The notes beneath the pieces are model-generated. The model was not told the origin of the DNA and did no database searches. It saw only the letters and a list, made by a program, of their open reading frames with translations. This document shows, in pieces, positions 16,375 to 24,883 of a DNA stretch of 34,881 nucleotides. The translations under genes and the position numbers were made by a program. Source of the stretch: Shewanella benthica (GTDB lineage Bacteria; Pseudomonadota; Gammaproteobacteria; Enterobacterales; Shewanellaceae); contig JAKVHY010000049.1 of the NCBI GenBank assembly GCA_023284085.1, positions 1 to 34,881 of the forward strand, read 5' to 3'. Numbering within the stretch: the stretch's first letter is position 1; every line of letters starts with the position of its first letter.

Positions 16375-18011
16375 TATCTTATCTCCTCAATATTCATCAT
16401 ATCCCTATCGTGATCGGCATTAAAGGATATTCCGCCAAATGGAGTGAGCTGACTACTATCGATCCCTTTTTTCTTCAAAATAAGTCGGGTCGCATGGGCG
16501 AAGGGCAGCATAGGCAGTTCTTGTGCAAACAGAGCCTCGGCTTCTTGATAGAGGGCTTTACGGTCTTTTTTTGAAGTGATTGATTTGGCTTTAAAGAGAA
16601 TGTCATCGAATTTCGGGTTACACCAACGGGAACGATTACTGTTCGACAGTACGGATGCGCAGCTAAGGATAGGAGTAAAGAAGTTGTCTGGATCGCTGTT
16701 ATCGGCATTCCAACCTATAAGCACAGAGTCGTAACTCCTCTTGCTTAATTTCTGGTTGAATACACTCCAATCATAGCTAACGATATTGACCTTAACGCCT
16801 ATGTCTGCCAGATCTGCTTGAATGAGTTCGGCAGTCTTATGGGCATTAGGGTTGTATATACGTGCGACGGGCATGGCCCAGATATCGATAGTGAGGTTTT
16901 TTATGCCAGCTTCTCTTAACAGTTGTCTGGCTTTCTCGGGATTATAATCTACCAGGCTCTGATTTTTCGAATATGCCCAGGACATAGGCGGTAGCATGCC
17001 AGTAGATCCTACAGCCGTCTTCTGGTAAACCGCTCTGAGAATATTATCTCTGTCGACGGCGTGGGCTAAGGCTTTACGCACTCTGACATCATTAAAGGGG
17101 GCTTTTTGAGTGTTAAACGCCCAAAATGCGACATTAAAACCGGGCAGTGAATCTACTTCGAGTTCCTCATGTTGGAAAACAACCGCGAGTTCTCCAGCCT
17201 TTGGCAGGGCCGATACACTACAATCGCCTGTGATGAGTTTAGCCAGCCTAGTGGTACTCTTAGGAGTGATATCAAACACTAACAGTTCAGCTGTGGGCAA
17301 GTGTCGCCAATAACCCTCATTACGATGGTAGCGTATATAGTCGTTCTTGACATATTTGACTAGCTGAAAAGGTCCTGTGCCGACGGGATCTCGGTCAATT
17401 TTTTCTGGTTCACCTTTTTCAATCAAGCTAGCTGCATATTCCTCCGACAAGATAACGGCAAACCCGGAAGCTAAGTTAGCGAGGAAAGAGGCATCTTTAT
17501 GCTTCAGATGGAAGGCGACTTCATAGTCAGACCGTTTTTCAATCGACTCGATCTGTTTATCGAAGCCTATGCTCTGAAAAAACGGGTATCCAGTTTTGGA
17601 GATATGATGAAAAGGGTGGGATGAATCGATTACCCTGTTGAATGAGAACATGACATCGTCTGCATTAAAATGACGTGTCGGTGTAAATTCTGCGGTGTGA
17701 TGAAAATTAACTTCTTTTCGTAATTGAAAAGTGTAAGTTAATTCATCGTCACTGAGCTGCCAGTGCGTGGCTAAAGAGGGTTCTATCTGGCCGGATCTTA
17801 TATCGTAATCCACTAGCCCATTGTAGATCTGCTGTGAAGTCGCATCTACAGTCGTTCCTGACGTGACCAGTTGAGGATTAAAAGACTCAGGGTTTCCCTC
17901 GGAGCAGTAGACAATCCCAGGTGGAACTAGCTTTGGTCCACAGCCTGCAAGTAAAACACAGATGCAGGATATGGCAGGGTATAAAGATAGACGCTTAAGC
18001 AGCACTCTCAT
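16374..18011 (-). CDS. sapA: Sap-type periplasmic substrate-binding lipoprotein SapA
   Basis: Extracytoplasmic solute-binding protein (family 5, Opp/Dpp type) that delivers substrate to SapBC. From the ATG at 18011 the protein has 545 residues. It begins with a lipoprotein signal ending Leu-Ala-Gly-Cys24, so it is predicted to be membrane-tethered. The first mature segments (IVYCSEGNPESFNPQ, then FTPTRHFNADDVMFSFNR) and DPVGTGPFQL are characteristic of SapA. An in-frame ATG at 18080 would add 23 residues in front of the signal peptide and has no clear ribosome site, so I reject it. pspF ends about 85 bp upstream on the same strand. Confidence 0.9.
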   Translation of the reverse strand: MRVLLKRLSLYPAISCICVLLAGCGPKLVPPGIVYCSEGNPESFNPQLVTSGTTVDATSQQIYNGLVDYDIRSGQIEPSLATHWQLSDDELTYTFQLRKEVNFHHTAEFTPTRHFNADDVMFSFNRVIDSSHPFHHISKTGYPFFQSIGFDKQIESIEKRSDYEVAFHLKHKDASFLANLASGFAVILSEEYAASLIEKGEPEKIDRDPVGTGPFQLVKYVKNDYIRYHRNEGYWRHLPTAELLVFDITPKSTTRLAKLITGDCSVSALPKAGELAVVFQHEELEVDSLPGFNVAFWAFNTQKAPFNDVRVRKALAHAVDRDNILRAVYQKTAVGSTGMLPPMSWAYSKNQSLVDYNPEKARQLLREAGIKNLTIDIWAMPVARIYNPNAHKTAELIQADLADIGVKVNIVSYDWSVFNQKLSKRSYDSVLIGWNADNSDPDNFFTPILSCASVLSNSNRSRWCNPKFDDILFKAKSITSKKDRKALYQEAEALFAQELPMLPFAHATRLILKKKGIDSSQLTPFGGISFNADHDRDMMNIEEIR

Positions 18012-18096
18012 CGACAGATCAATTTTCCAGGGCTTTGGTGGCCATTTTAGCAGTGCCGATCGCCGATGAGCAATGAACATATGTTATTAAGGCGTA

Positions 18097-19167
18097 TTAA
18101 GTTTTGTCGAGTAAGTTGTATTTTTTTAAAATCCCGCGTAATTGGTGATAACTTAAGTTTAAAAGTTCGGCGGTTTTCTTTTGGTTAAATTGACCCGCCT
18201 CTAATGCCTGTTTTAGAAGTGTGACTTCCAAACCTTCACAATGTTCTTTAAAATCAATGGGGAAGTCGATTTTGTTATTACTGGGTTCAGGCGAACCCGA
18301 TGGCGCCGTGTCGGGGCTCGCTAGCGGAGCCTGGTTGCTCGCCTGATGTTGTCTCTCGCGTGTTTTCACTCTTGTTGTCGGACGATAGGGGGAGGCAAAA
18401 GGGTCGACCACGATATTGGTAATGGGCGCTTCTCTGTCTGGATTACGATAGACGCTTCTCTCCACCACGTTTTTAAGTTCTCGTATGTTACCCGGCCAGC
18501 TATGATCCATCAGTTGTTGTATTGCTCTGGGGCTGAAGCCGGGAAATAGCTCATGTTTCAGTTGCCTGGCCATGCCTATGGCAAAGTATTCGGCCAAGGT
18601 CATGATATCTTCCTGCCTGTGACGCAGAGGAGGCAAGGTGATCACATCAAACGCCAATCTGTCGAGTAAATCGGCTCTAAACTCACCGGCTTCGGCTAAG
18701 GTGGGAAGATCTTCGTTAGCCGCGCAGATTAGCCTGACATCTGTTCGTACTGTTTTACTGCCACCAACGCGCTCAAATTCACCGTACTCTATTACGCGAA
18801 GCAATTTTTCCTGCACCAGTCCAGAAGTATTAGCCAGTTCATCGAGAAACAAGCTACCGCCATCGGCGCGCTCAAATCGACCCTGATGTTTTTTATTTGC
18901 GCCAGTAAAAGCACCGGCATCATGGCCAAAGAGCTCACTTTCGAGTAAGTTTTCACTTAGTGAAGAACAATTCAGCTTAATAAAGCTTTGATCCCAACGT
19001 TCGGACAGAAAATGCAGGCGTTCTGCAATTAGCTCCTTACCTGTACCACGTTCGCCAATGATAAGGACGGGCTTAGACAGAGGTGCGATCTGTGAAACAT
19101 GCTCCAATACTTCGAGGAGCGCATTTGATTGACCGATAAGATTATCTTGCTGAAATTGATTTGCCAC
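18097..19167 (-). CDS. pspF: Phage-shock operon transcriptional activator PspF
   Basis: Sigma54-dependent AAA+ activator lacking an N-terminal sensory domain. In the known system it is held inactive by PspA and released by membrane stress. Walker A GERGTGKE is at 38-45, the sigma54-contact loop GAFTGA at 85-90, and Walker B GGSLFLDE at 103-110. A C-terminal Fis-type helix-turn-helix reads NQKKTAELLNLSYHQLRGIL. Trp58 sits where the PspA-interaction tryptophan is expected. At 356 residues it is longer than E. coli PspF because of a Pro/Ser/Thr-rich linker at about 255-310. Divergent from pspA; sapA follows on the same strand. Confidence 0.95.
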   Translation of the reverse strand: MANQFQQDNLIGQSNALLEVLEHVSQIAPLSKPVLIIGERGTGKELIAERLHFLSERWDQSFIKLNCSSLSENLLESELFGHDAGAFTGANKKHQGRFERADGGSLFLDELANTSGLVQEKLLRVIEYGEFERVGGSKTVRTDVRLICAANEDLPTLAEAGEFRADLLDRLAFDVITLPPLRHRQEDIMTLAEYFAIGMARQLKHELFPGFSPRAIQQLMDHSWPGNIRELKNVVERSVYRNPDREAPITNIVVDPFASPYRPTTRVKTRERQHQASNQAPLASPDTAPSGSPEPSNNKIDFPIDFKEHCEGLEVTLLKQALEAGQFNQKKTAELLNLSYHQLRGILKKYNLLDKT

Positions 19168-19287
19168 AGTAAGTTTTAGTCTTTAACGCTAATAGTTGGT
19201 GAAATAATAATAAGACCCTCTGTTATTAAAAGAAAGAAAAAGTTAATATATTGGTTAAGTTACTGTATTTTATGGAATATGAAAAGT

Positions 19288-19303
19288 TGGCACAGAAAGT
19301 GGA
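19288..19303 (+). promoter_or_regulatory. Sigma54 promoter of pspA
   Basis: TGGCAC (19288-19293) followed by TGGA (19300-19303) places GG and GG exactly 10 nt apart, the sigma54 -24/-12 spacing. The -12 element has GG instead of the usual GC. Predicted start near 19314, about 30 nt before the pspA ATG. PspF binding sites would lie between about 19180 and 19270; I see AT-rich sequence there but no certain motif. Confidence 0.7.
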
Positions 19304-19343
19304 TTAATATCTACGAAACCAACGTTAATTTAAGGACAGCATT

Positions 19344-20027
19344 ATGGGAATTTTCTCTCGCTTCGCAGATATCATAAATTCAAATATCTCTTCATTACTG
19401 GATAAAGCCGAAGATCCAGAAAAAATGGTTCGCTTGATTATTCAAGAGATGGAAGACACCTTAGTAGAGGTTCGTTCGACATCGGCTAAAGTATTAGCAG
19501 AGAAGAAGGAGATAATCCGTCGTATCACTAAGGTGCAGGAGCAGGTACTCGACTGGGAAGGAAAAGCCGAGCTTGCATTGTCGAAAGACCGTGAAGACCT
19601 TGCTAAAGCCGCTCTGGTTGAAAAACAGAAAGCGAGTGAGCTTGCCGATACCTTGACTCATGAGCTTGTGATTGTTGAAGAGCAGATTTCTCGCTTAAAA
19701 GAGGAGGTTAACTTGCTGCAGCAGAAGCTAGCCGATGCCAAGGCTCGTCAAAAGACCATCATCATGCGTAAGCAAACAGCATCTTCACGCTTAGAAGTTA
19801 AGAAGCAACTTGATTCTAGCAAGATAGATAACGCTATGAGTAAGTTTGAGCAGTATGAGCGCCGTGTAGAGGGACTCGAGTCACAAGTCGATGCCTATGA
19901 TCTGGGCAACAAGAAAAGTTTAAGTGATGAGTTTGCCGCACTGGAAGCCGAAGATTCTGTCAATGCCGAGCTTGAGGCATTAAAAGCCAAAATCAAGAGC
20001 AGCAAGGCAAAGACTAAAGCCAAATAA
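19344..20027 (+). CDS. pspA: Phage shock protein A (ESCRT-III-like membrane-stress effector)
   Basis: PspA binds and stabilises stressed inner membrane and inhibits PspF. 227 residues, starting MGIFSRFADIINSNISSLLD (amphipathic membrane-binding helix). Long coiled-coil helices follow (about 25-215) with the typical EDPEKMVRLIIQEMEDTLVE. GGACAG precedes the ATG. It heads the pspA-pspB-pspC-ycjX-ycjF cluster and is read from a sigma54 promoter divergent from pspF. Confidence 0.97.
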   Translation: MGIFSRFADIINSNISSLLDKAEDPEKMVRLIIQEMEDTLVEVRSTSAKVLAEKKEIIRRITKVQEQVLDWEGKAELALSKDREDLAKAALVEKQKASELADTLTHELVIVEEQISRLKEEVNLLQQKLADAKARQKTIIMRKQTASSRLEVKKQLDSSKIDNAMSKFEQYERRVEGLESQVDAYDLGNKKSLSDEFAALEAEDSVNAELEALKAKIKSSKAKTKAK

Positions 20028-20047
20028 TTACAATTCAGAGGTGAGTT

Positions 20048-20281
20048 ATGAACATGGATATTTTAATGGCCCCAATTATTATTTTTCTGATAATCGTGGC
20101 TCCCATTTGGCTGATACTTCACTACCGCAGCAAGCGTCAGGTGAGCCAGGGACTTACTGAAGAAGAGTATTCACAACTTAATGAACTGATCGGCAGAGCC
20201 GATAAGATGGCTCAACGTATCGATACATTGGAAGCGATTTTAGACAGTGAATCACCACAATGGAGGGGGCGCAATGAGTAG
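20048..20281 (+). CDS. pspB: Phage shock protein B
   Basis: 77-residue inner-membrane protein with one N-terminal membrane helix (about 5-25, LMAPIIIFLIIVAPIWLILH) and a cytoplasmic coiled-coil with a leucine-zipper pattern (about 38-67). In the known system PspB and PspC sense membrane stress and relieve PspA inhibition of PspF. Its last codons overlap by 8 nt the start of a small repeated ORF (20274-20417). Confidence 0.95.
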   Translation: MNMDILMAPIIIFLIIVAPIWLILHYRSKRQVSQGLTEEEYSQLNELIGRADKMAQRIDTLEAILDSESPQWRGRNE

Positions 20282-20417
20282 CAGTGACATCAGACTTTGG
20301 GCGGTTTCAACCGGCGGGGCAGACTCTTTAAAACGAGGAGTCGCAATGAGCAAAAGTTGCATCAGACTTAGGGTGGTTTCAACCGGCGAGGCAGACTTTT
20401 TTAAACGGAGGAATTGA
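20274..20417 (+). CDS. Hypothetical 47-residue ORF made of two in-frame 24-codon repeats
   Basis: An uninterrupted 47-codon frame bridges pspB and pspC. It starts ATG within the end of pspB and stops TGA one base before the pspC ATG. It consists of a 72-bp tandem duplication: repeat 1 encodes MSSSDIRLWAVSTGGADSLK plus RGVA, and repeat 2 encodes MSKSCIRLRVVSTGEADFFK plus RRN. Each repeat is preceded by a GAGG/GAGGAG-type ribosome site and begins ATG-AG, as pspC itself does, so the duplicated block looks like a copied translation-initiation region. No family recognised, no membrane segment. Whether it is translated is unknown; the open frame may follow simply from a period divisible by three. 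Confidence 0.45.
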   Translation: MSSSDIRLWAVSTGGADSLKRGVAMSKSCIRLRVVSTGEADFFKRRN

Positions 20418-20418
20418 A

Positions 20419-20814
20419 ATGAGTGACACTAAAGCACGTACCTTATATCGCATTCCTCAATCAGGTAAAATAGCTGGGGTTTGTGCTGGAATCGCAGACT
20501 ATTTCGGCTTTGAAACCTGGCTAGTAAGAGTCGTCGCCGCGTCAATATTTCTTTTAGGTGGCTCGGGAATTGTGTTGATCATCTATGTCTTACTCTGGAT
20601 GATTTTAGATATTAAACCCGGTACCGACAAAAATAAAAAAGCGCATAAGGATATAGAAATAAAGAAGAAGGTTTGGCAATCGGGTGAGCCTGCGAAGATG
20701 GCTCTGCGTGATGTAAATGCTCAATTTAGAAGTTTAGAAATCAGGCTTCAAAAATTGGAACGTCATGTTACCTCGGACAGTTTCGACTTGAAACAAGAGA
20801 TCAATAACCTTTAA
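20419..20814 (+). CDS. pspC: Phage shock protein C
   Basis: 131-residue membrane protein. The PspC domain is at about 8-68: LYRIPQSGKIAGVCAGIADY followed by a hydrophobic helix SIFLLGGSGIVLIIYVLLWM. A cytoplasmic C-terminal coiled-coil segment spans about 95-130. It partners with PspB in sensing inner-membrane stress. CGGAGG lies 8 nt upstream of its ATG. The 5' region is preceded by two further copies of a similar start site (20274 and 20346). Confidence 0.95.
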   Translation: MSDTKARTLYRIPQSGKIAGVCAGIADYFGFETWLVRVVAASIFLLGGSGIVLIIYVLLWMILDIKPGTDKNKKAHKDIEIKKKVWQSGEPAKMALRDVNAQFRSLEIRLQKLERHVTSDSFDLKQEINNL

Positions 20815-20824
20815 TCCTTCCAAT

Positions 20825-20841
20825 GGGCGGCCCAGTCGCCC
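20825..20841 (+). other. Small hairpin between pspC and ycjX
   Basis: GGGCG (20825-20829) pairs with CGCCC (20837-20841). No T-run follows, so it is not a clear terminator. It may reduce or stabilise downstream message. Confidence 0.35.
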
Positions 20842-20862
20842 ACATAACTTTAAGTGCAGGCT

Positions 20863-22317
20863 ATGGGTCGTATCAACCGCTCTTTATCTAAGCTAGGCAA
20901 AACAGTCAGTAATAAAACCCAATCATTCGCCCATAGGGCTTCAGATCGAAATATCAGATTAGCCGTCACTGGACTCTCGGGTTCAGGGAAAACGGCCTTC
21001 ATCACAGGCCTTGTCAATCAACTTCTTAACGCGGGTCTCTCAGGAAAGAGTAATAACCTTCCTTTATGGCAAGTCACCAGAGATGAGCGTTTGTATGGCG
21101 TAAAGCGTGCGCTTCAGCCAGACTTGACCGTGGCAAGTTTCGACTATGAGCTAGGCATGAATGCCTTAAAGCAAGCCGTTCCGCAATGGCCAGCATCGAC
21201 ACGTAATATTAGTGAAATCAGGTTAACTCTCAAATATCAACCTAGCCAAGGAATATTGGCTAAATTCACTGACAGCGCCAGTCTGTATCTGGATATTATT
21301 GACTACCCCGGTGAGTGGCTACTCGATCTGCCTATGCTCAAACAAAACTATGAGCACTGGTCCATGGCGCAGGAGCTGCGTAAGCCGATATTGGCTAAGT
21401 CGCAATATTATCCTGATTTAGTCGGGGCCTTAGACTCGCTGGAGTTAGGGGCTGATGCCGACGAAGCAGAGTTAAAACGCATAGCCGAGTTATACCGGCA
21501 GGTATTGGTAGATTGCGTGCATAAACATGGTTTTTATTATGCTCAGCCGGGTCGATTACTCCTTCCCGGTGAGTTTGCCGGCTCCCCGGTGTTGGCTTTT
21601 TTTCCTTTGCTAAATACATCCGAAGATGCGCGGGCAAGCCTTGAAAATACCCATGCTAACTCGGCCTATCAAGTGCTGAAAACCCGCTACAAAGAGTATC
21701 AGGACAAGGTGATAAGGCCCTTCTATAAAGACTATTTTTCTACCTTTGACCGTCAGTTGCTACTGGTCGATTGTTTTACGCCGCTAAACAGAGGCAAGGA
21801 GCAGTTCGATGATATGACACAAGCGCTTAATGGCATCATGGAGAGTTTTAAATTTGGACAGTCTAACCTATTAAAACGCCTGTTTTCACCCAGGATCGAC
21901 AAACTGCTCTTCGCGGCGAGTAAGGTCGATCATATCACCCGGGATCAACAAGGTAATGTGTTGTCATTACTGACCCAACTGGTTAAACAGAGTCAGCGAC
22001 AGGCGAAGTTTGAAGGGTGTGAGGTCGAGACCATGGCAATCAGTGCCATCAAAGCTACCCAGCACGGCATGATCAGATCGGGTAAGGGCGAAATCGAAGT
22101 CGTCAAAGGTGTCAGTTTGAATGACAGAGAGCCAATCACCCTGTTTCCGGGGGAAGTGCCAAAATCATTGCCTGGGGCTAATTTTTGGGAGTCTCAGGGC
22201 TTTGAGTTTACCAGCTTCGCGCCACCTAATTATGCTCCTCAATCCGATGAAGCCGATTTTGAACATATACGACTAGACCATTTGCTGCAATTTTTGCTCG
22301 GTGACAAGCTCAAATAG
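20863..22317 (+). CDS. ycjX: YcjX-family P-loop NTPase
   Basis: 484 residues from the ATG at 20863 (a GTG at 20854 would add three residues; neither has a strong ribosome site). Near the start is the P-loop TGLSGSGKT (GLSGSGKT about 37-44), and DYPGEW at about 147-152 serves as the switch/Walker B-like segment. Family stretches VDCFTPLNRGKEQF, RLFSPRIDKLLFAA and FPGEVPKSLPG are all present. YcjX proteins are co-regulated with psp genes in enterics; biochemical function is poorly known. It precedes ycjF by 22 nt. Confidence 0.93.
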   Translation: MGRINRSLSKLGKTVSNKTQSFAHRASDRNIRLAVTGLSGSGKTAFITGLVNQLLNAGLSGKSNNLPLWQVTRDERLYGVKRALQPDLTVASFDYELGMNALKQAVPQWPASTRNISEIRLTLKYQPSQGILAKFTDSASLYLDIIDYPGEWLLDLPMLKQNYEHWSMAQELRKPILAKSQYYPDLVGALDSLELGADADEAELKRIAELYRQVLVDCVHKHGFYYAQPGRLLLPGEFAGSPVLAFFPLLNTSEDARASLENTHANSAYQVLKTRYKEYQDKVIRPFYKDYFSTFDRQLLLVDCFTPLNRGKEQFDDMTQALNGIMESFKFGQSNLLKRLFSPRIDKLLFAASKVDHITRDQQGNVLSLLTQLVKQSQRQAKFEGCEVETMAISAIKATQHGMIRSGKGEIEVVKGVSLNDREPITLFPGEVPKSLPGANFWESQGFEFTSFAPPNYAPQSDEADFEHIRLDHLLQFLLGDKLK

Positions 22318-22339
22318 TTGGCAGTGTTGAGAGAATCAT

Positions 22340-23521
22340 ATGAAAGATAGAGACGTTGCCCCTTCGCAAGAAGAGATGCAAGGCGCTAAAAATGAGGCCG
22401 AAAATAGCATCAAACAGAAACAGGTATTTGAATCCAGAGTGGATGAAGCTGCGCCAACCTTTCGGGAAGCTCAGCGATTCGAACAGCAAGCTGAATTTAT
22501 TGAGACTCCTCATGATAATGAGGGAGAGGCCTTGACCGACGAGGTCATAGACAATGAGGTCGCTTCTAGCTTATCTGAACGTTCGGGACTGTTTGAAAAA
22601 AGCATCAGTCGCACAACAAAACCTCACCGTTCTCTGCTTGCCAAGCTTATCATCATGGGACTCATTGGCCTGGCTATCACAGAGACGACTCTGGGGTTGA
22701 GGGACGCTTGGCTAGAGAGCCCTTGGTTATTTGGTTTGTACTCCAGTGTGACTCTGTTGATCTCGTTATGGGCGGGGAAACTCATATTTCGTGAATGGCG
22801 TCATTTACTTAGGCTAAAGTCGGTGGAAGAGGCGCAACAAACCGGGGATAGACTCGCTCAAAGTATGCAGCAGGGCGAAGCCGATAAATTTATCGGTAAC
22901 ATCATCACTAATCTACCAGCAGGAATAGATTTTACTCAGTATCATGACGCTAGTCGAGATGGGCATAACGATGCTGAGAAACTGATTTTATTCGATGAGA
23001 TTATATTGAGTGATAGAGATAAAGTGGCAAAGAAAATTGTTCGCCGCTTCGCTCAAGAATCGGCGCTGTTATTAGCGGCGAGCCCTCTGGCGGTGCTCGA
23101 TATGGCCATTATTCTCTGGCGAAATCAACGTATGATAGTCAAGATTGCCCACTGCTATGGTATTGAATTGGGTTACTGGAGCCGTATCAAGTTGATAAGA
23201 GGGGTTATCACTAACATCATCTATGCTGGTACCAGTGAAATAGCGACAGATCTTGGTACTCAATTACTTTCAGTTGAGATGTCCGGTAAGTTGTCTGCTC
23301 GTCTTGGACAAGGACTCGGTGGCGGTCTATTGACGGCTCGTCTAGGTTATCAAGCGATGGCGCTGTGTAGGCCTCTCTCCTTTAAAGAGTCTTCCAGGCC
23401 CAGACTTTCAGGAATACATAAAGAGTTATTGTTAGATCTTAAGGAGTTATCTTCTTCGATATTTAATGGCAAGGTCAAAGAAAAAGTCAAATGTAATAAA
23501 GACTTTACATCTGGAACTTGA
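22340..23521 (+). CDS. ycjF: YcjF-family membrane protein (DUF697/TIGR01620 type)
   Basis: 393 residues. An acidic, charged N-terminal cytoplasmic region (about 1-100) is followed by two membrane helices (about 102-118 LAKLIIMGLIGLAIT; 130-150 LFGLYSSVTLLISLWAG). A C-terminal domain follows, with FAQESALLLAASPLAVLDM and further hydrophobic stretches. It forms a pair with YcjX downstream of the psp genes. Role unknown; the association with membrane stress is inferred from context. Last gene of the cluster; no clear terminator follows. Confidence 0.9.
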   Translation: MKDRDVAPSQEEMQGAKNEAENSIKQKQVFESRVDEAAPTFREAQRFEQQAEFIETPHDNEGEALTDEVIDNEVASSLSERSGLFEKSISRTTKPHRSLLAKLIIMGLIGLAITETTLGLRDAWLESPWLFGLYSSVTLLISLWAGKLIFREWRHLLRLKSVEEAQQTGDRLAQSMQQGEADKFIGNIITNLPAGIDFTQYHDASRDGHNDAEKLILFDEIILSDRDKVAKKIVRRFAQESALLLAASPLAVLDMAIILWRNQRMIVKIAHCYGIELGYWSRIKLIRGVITNIIYAGTSEIATDLGTQLLSVEMSGKLSARLGQGLGGGLLTARLGYQAMALCRPLSFKESSRPRLSGIHKELLLDLKELSSSIFNGKVKEKVKCNKDFTSGT

Positions 23522-23567
23522 TTATTTCTCCTCCACGGTTTACTCCGGATAGTGTCTGGGTACATTG

Positions 23568-23596
23568 TTAAATCACCATCGGTATTTACGTATAAT
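23568..23596 (+). promoter_or_regulatory. Candidate sigma70 promoter of mdeA
   Basis: TATAAT (23591-23596) lies 17 bp after a weak TTAAAT (23568-23573), about 48 bp before the ATG. I found neither a MetJ-box array nor a SAM-riboswitch fold in the 120-bp gap. Confidence 0.4.
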
Positions 23597-23643
23597 AATA
23601 TTAACCGCCGGTGGATACTCAAGTGCAGACCTCGGAGAATTTT

Positions 23644-24822
23644 ATGCAAGCAAAGTGGAAGCTGGCCACGCAAGTCATACACGCAGGACATATCAAAGAC
23701 AGTTCAGGGGCACTCGTGACTCCCTTGTGTCAGAGTGCGACTTTCGTATTCGATAATGCACAGCAGGGAGGTGCCAGATTTGCCGGCGATGAAGCTGGTT
23801 ATATCTATACCCGACTGGGTAACCCGACCACAGCTGAGTTAGAGCGGAAGATGGCTGAGCTTGAAGGTGCAGCAGCTGCAGCCGCAACGGCATCAGGCAT
23901 GGCGGCGGTTTCTTCGGCGCTGCTGGCTAATCTTTCACAAGGCGATCACCTGGTCGCTTCCAAGGCCGTATACGGCTGTACTTTCTCACTGATGACTACT
24001 CAGTTTATCAAGTTTGGGATTGAGGTGTCCTTGGTTGATTTTAAGGATCTCGATGCAATTTCTGCAGCGATAACCGAGAAGACCAAAGTGCTTTTCTGTG
24101 AGACACCTGTTAATCCTCACCTCGATGTTTTTGACTTAGATGCACTGGTTTCAATTGCAAAAAAGCATGGTTTGATCAGCATCATAGACAATACTTTTAT
24201 GACTCCCTTATTGCAGCAACCCCTGGCTCATGGAGTCGATTTGGTTGTTCACAGTGCGACTAAGTATCTCAACGGACACGGTGATGTCATTGCCGGAATC
24301 ATCTGTGGCAGTGATGAGCAGATAGAGAAGATTAAATTCGAAACCATGAAAGATTTAGGTGGAGTCTTGTCTCCCCATGATGCCTGGTTGATCCTGCGGG
24401 GGCTAAAAACCTTAGATGTGAGAATGGAACGGCATTGTGATAATGCCGAGAAAGTGGTCGAATATCTGTTATCTCACCCGAAAGTAGTTAAGGTGTATTA
24501 CCCGGGAATCGAGGGGAGTTATGGTCAGTATCTTCTTGGCAAGCAGATGCGCAGGGGCGGTGGAGTGATTGCCTTCGAGCTCGATGCTGACTTAGACCTG
24601 TCCATCGAGTTTATCAATAGTCTGCAACTATTTTCTATCGCGGTGAGTTTAGGTGATGCCGAATCTCTCATACAACATCCAGCTTCTATGACCCATGCTA
24701 CTTATGATAAAAATCAGCGGGAAGCCGCTGGCATAGGAGAGAATTTATTGCGTATCTCTGTGGGGCTAGAGTCAGTAGAAGATCTAATTGTCGATCTGGA
24801 ACAAGGCTTAGCTAGAATATAA
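23644..24822 (+). CDS. mdeA: Methionine gamma-lyase (PLP-dependent)
   Basis: Cleaves L-methionine to methanethiol, ammonia and 2-oxobutyrate. 392 residues of the Cys/Met-metabolism PLP family. Key residues are Tyr55 and Arg57 (phosphate binding), Tyr110 and Cys112 in VYGCTF, and the PLP lysine Lys207 in HSATKYLNGHGD. All are offset by four from the Pseudomonas putida enzyme numbering I recall (59, 61, 114, 116, 211). Cys112 matches the cysteine typical of true methionine gamma-lyases rather than cystathionine lyases. The ATG at 23644 has GGAGA 7 nt upstream; an upstream GTG in frame is rejected. Confidence 0.92.
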   Translation: MQAKWKLATQVIHAGHIKDSSGALVTPLCQSATFVFDNAQQGGARFAGDEAGYIYTRLGNPTTAELERKMAELEGAAAAAATASGMAAVSSALLANLSQGDHLVASKAVYGCTFSLMTTQFIKFGIEVSLVDFKDLDAISAAITEKTKVLFCETPVNPHLDVFDLDALVSIAKKHGLISIIDNTFMTPLLQQPLAHGVDLVVHSATKYLNGHGDVIAGIICGSDEQIEKIKFETMKDLGGVLSPHDAWLILRGLKTLDVRMERHCDNAEKVVEYLLSHPKVVKVYYPGIEGSYGQYLLGKQMRRGGGVIAFELDADLDLSIEFINSLQLFSIAVSLGDAESLIQHPASMTHATYDKNQREAAGIGENLLRISVGLESVEDLIVDLEQGLARI

Positions 24823-24831
24823 CGCTTATAT

Positions 24832-24868
24832 AAAAAGCCGCATCATGTCCTTTATGAAGCGGCTTTTC
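24832..24868. terminator. Bidirectional terminator between mdeA and the DASS transporter
   Basis: Stem AAAAGCCGC (24833-24841) with GCGGCTTTT (24859-24867) and an inner TCAT/ATGA. T-runs are present on both strands, fitting the convergent genes. Confidence 0.88.
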
Positions 24869-24883
24869 GTATAGGGTGTATGC

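Noticed and set aside
23522..23643. SAM riboswitch or MetJ boxes before mdeA
   Set aside because: No conserved riboswitch pairing and no AGACGTCT-like repeats could be found.
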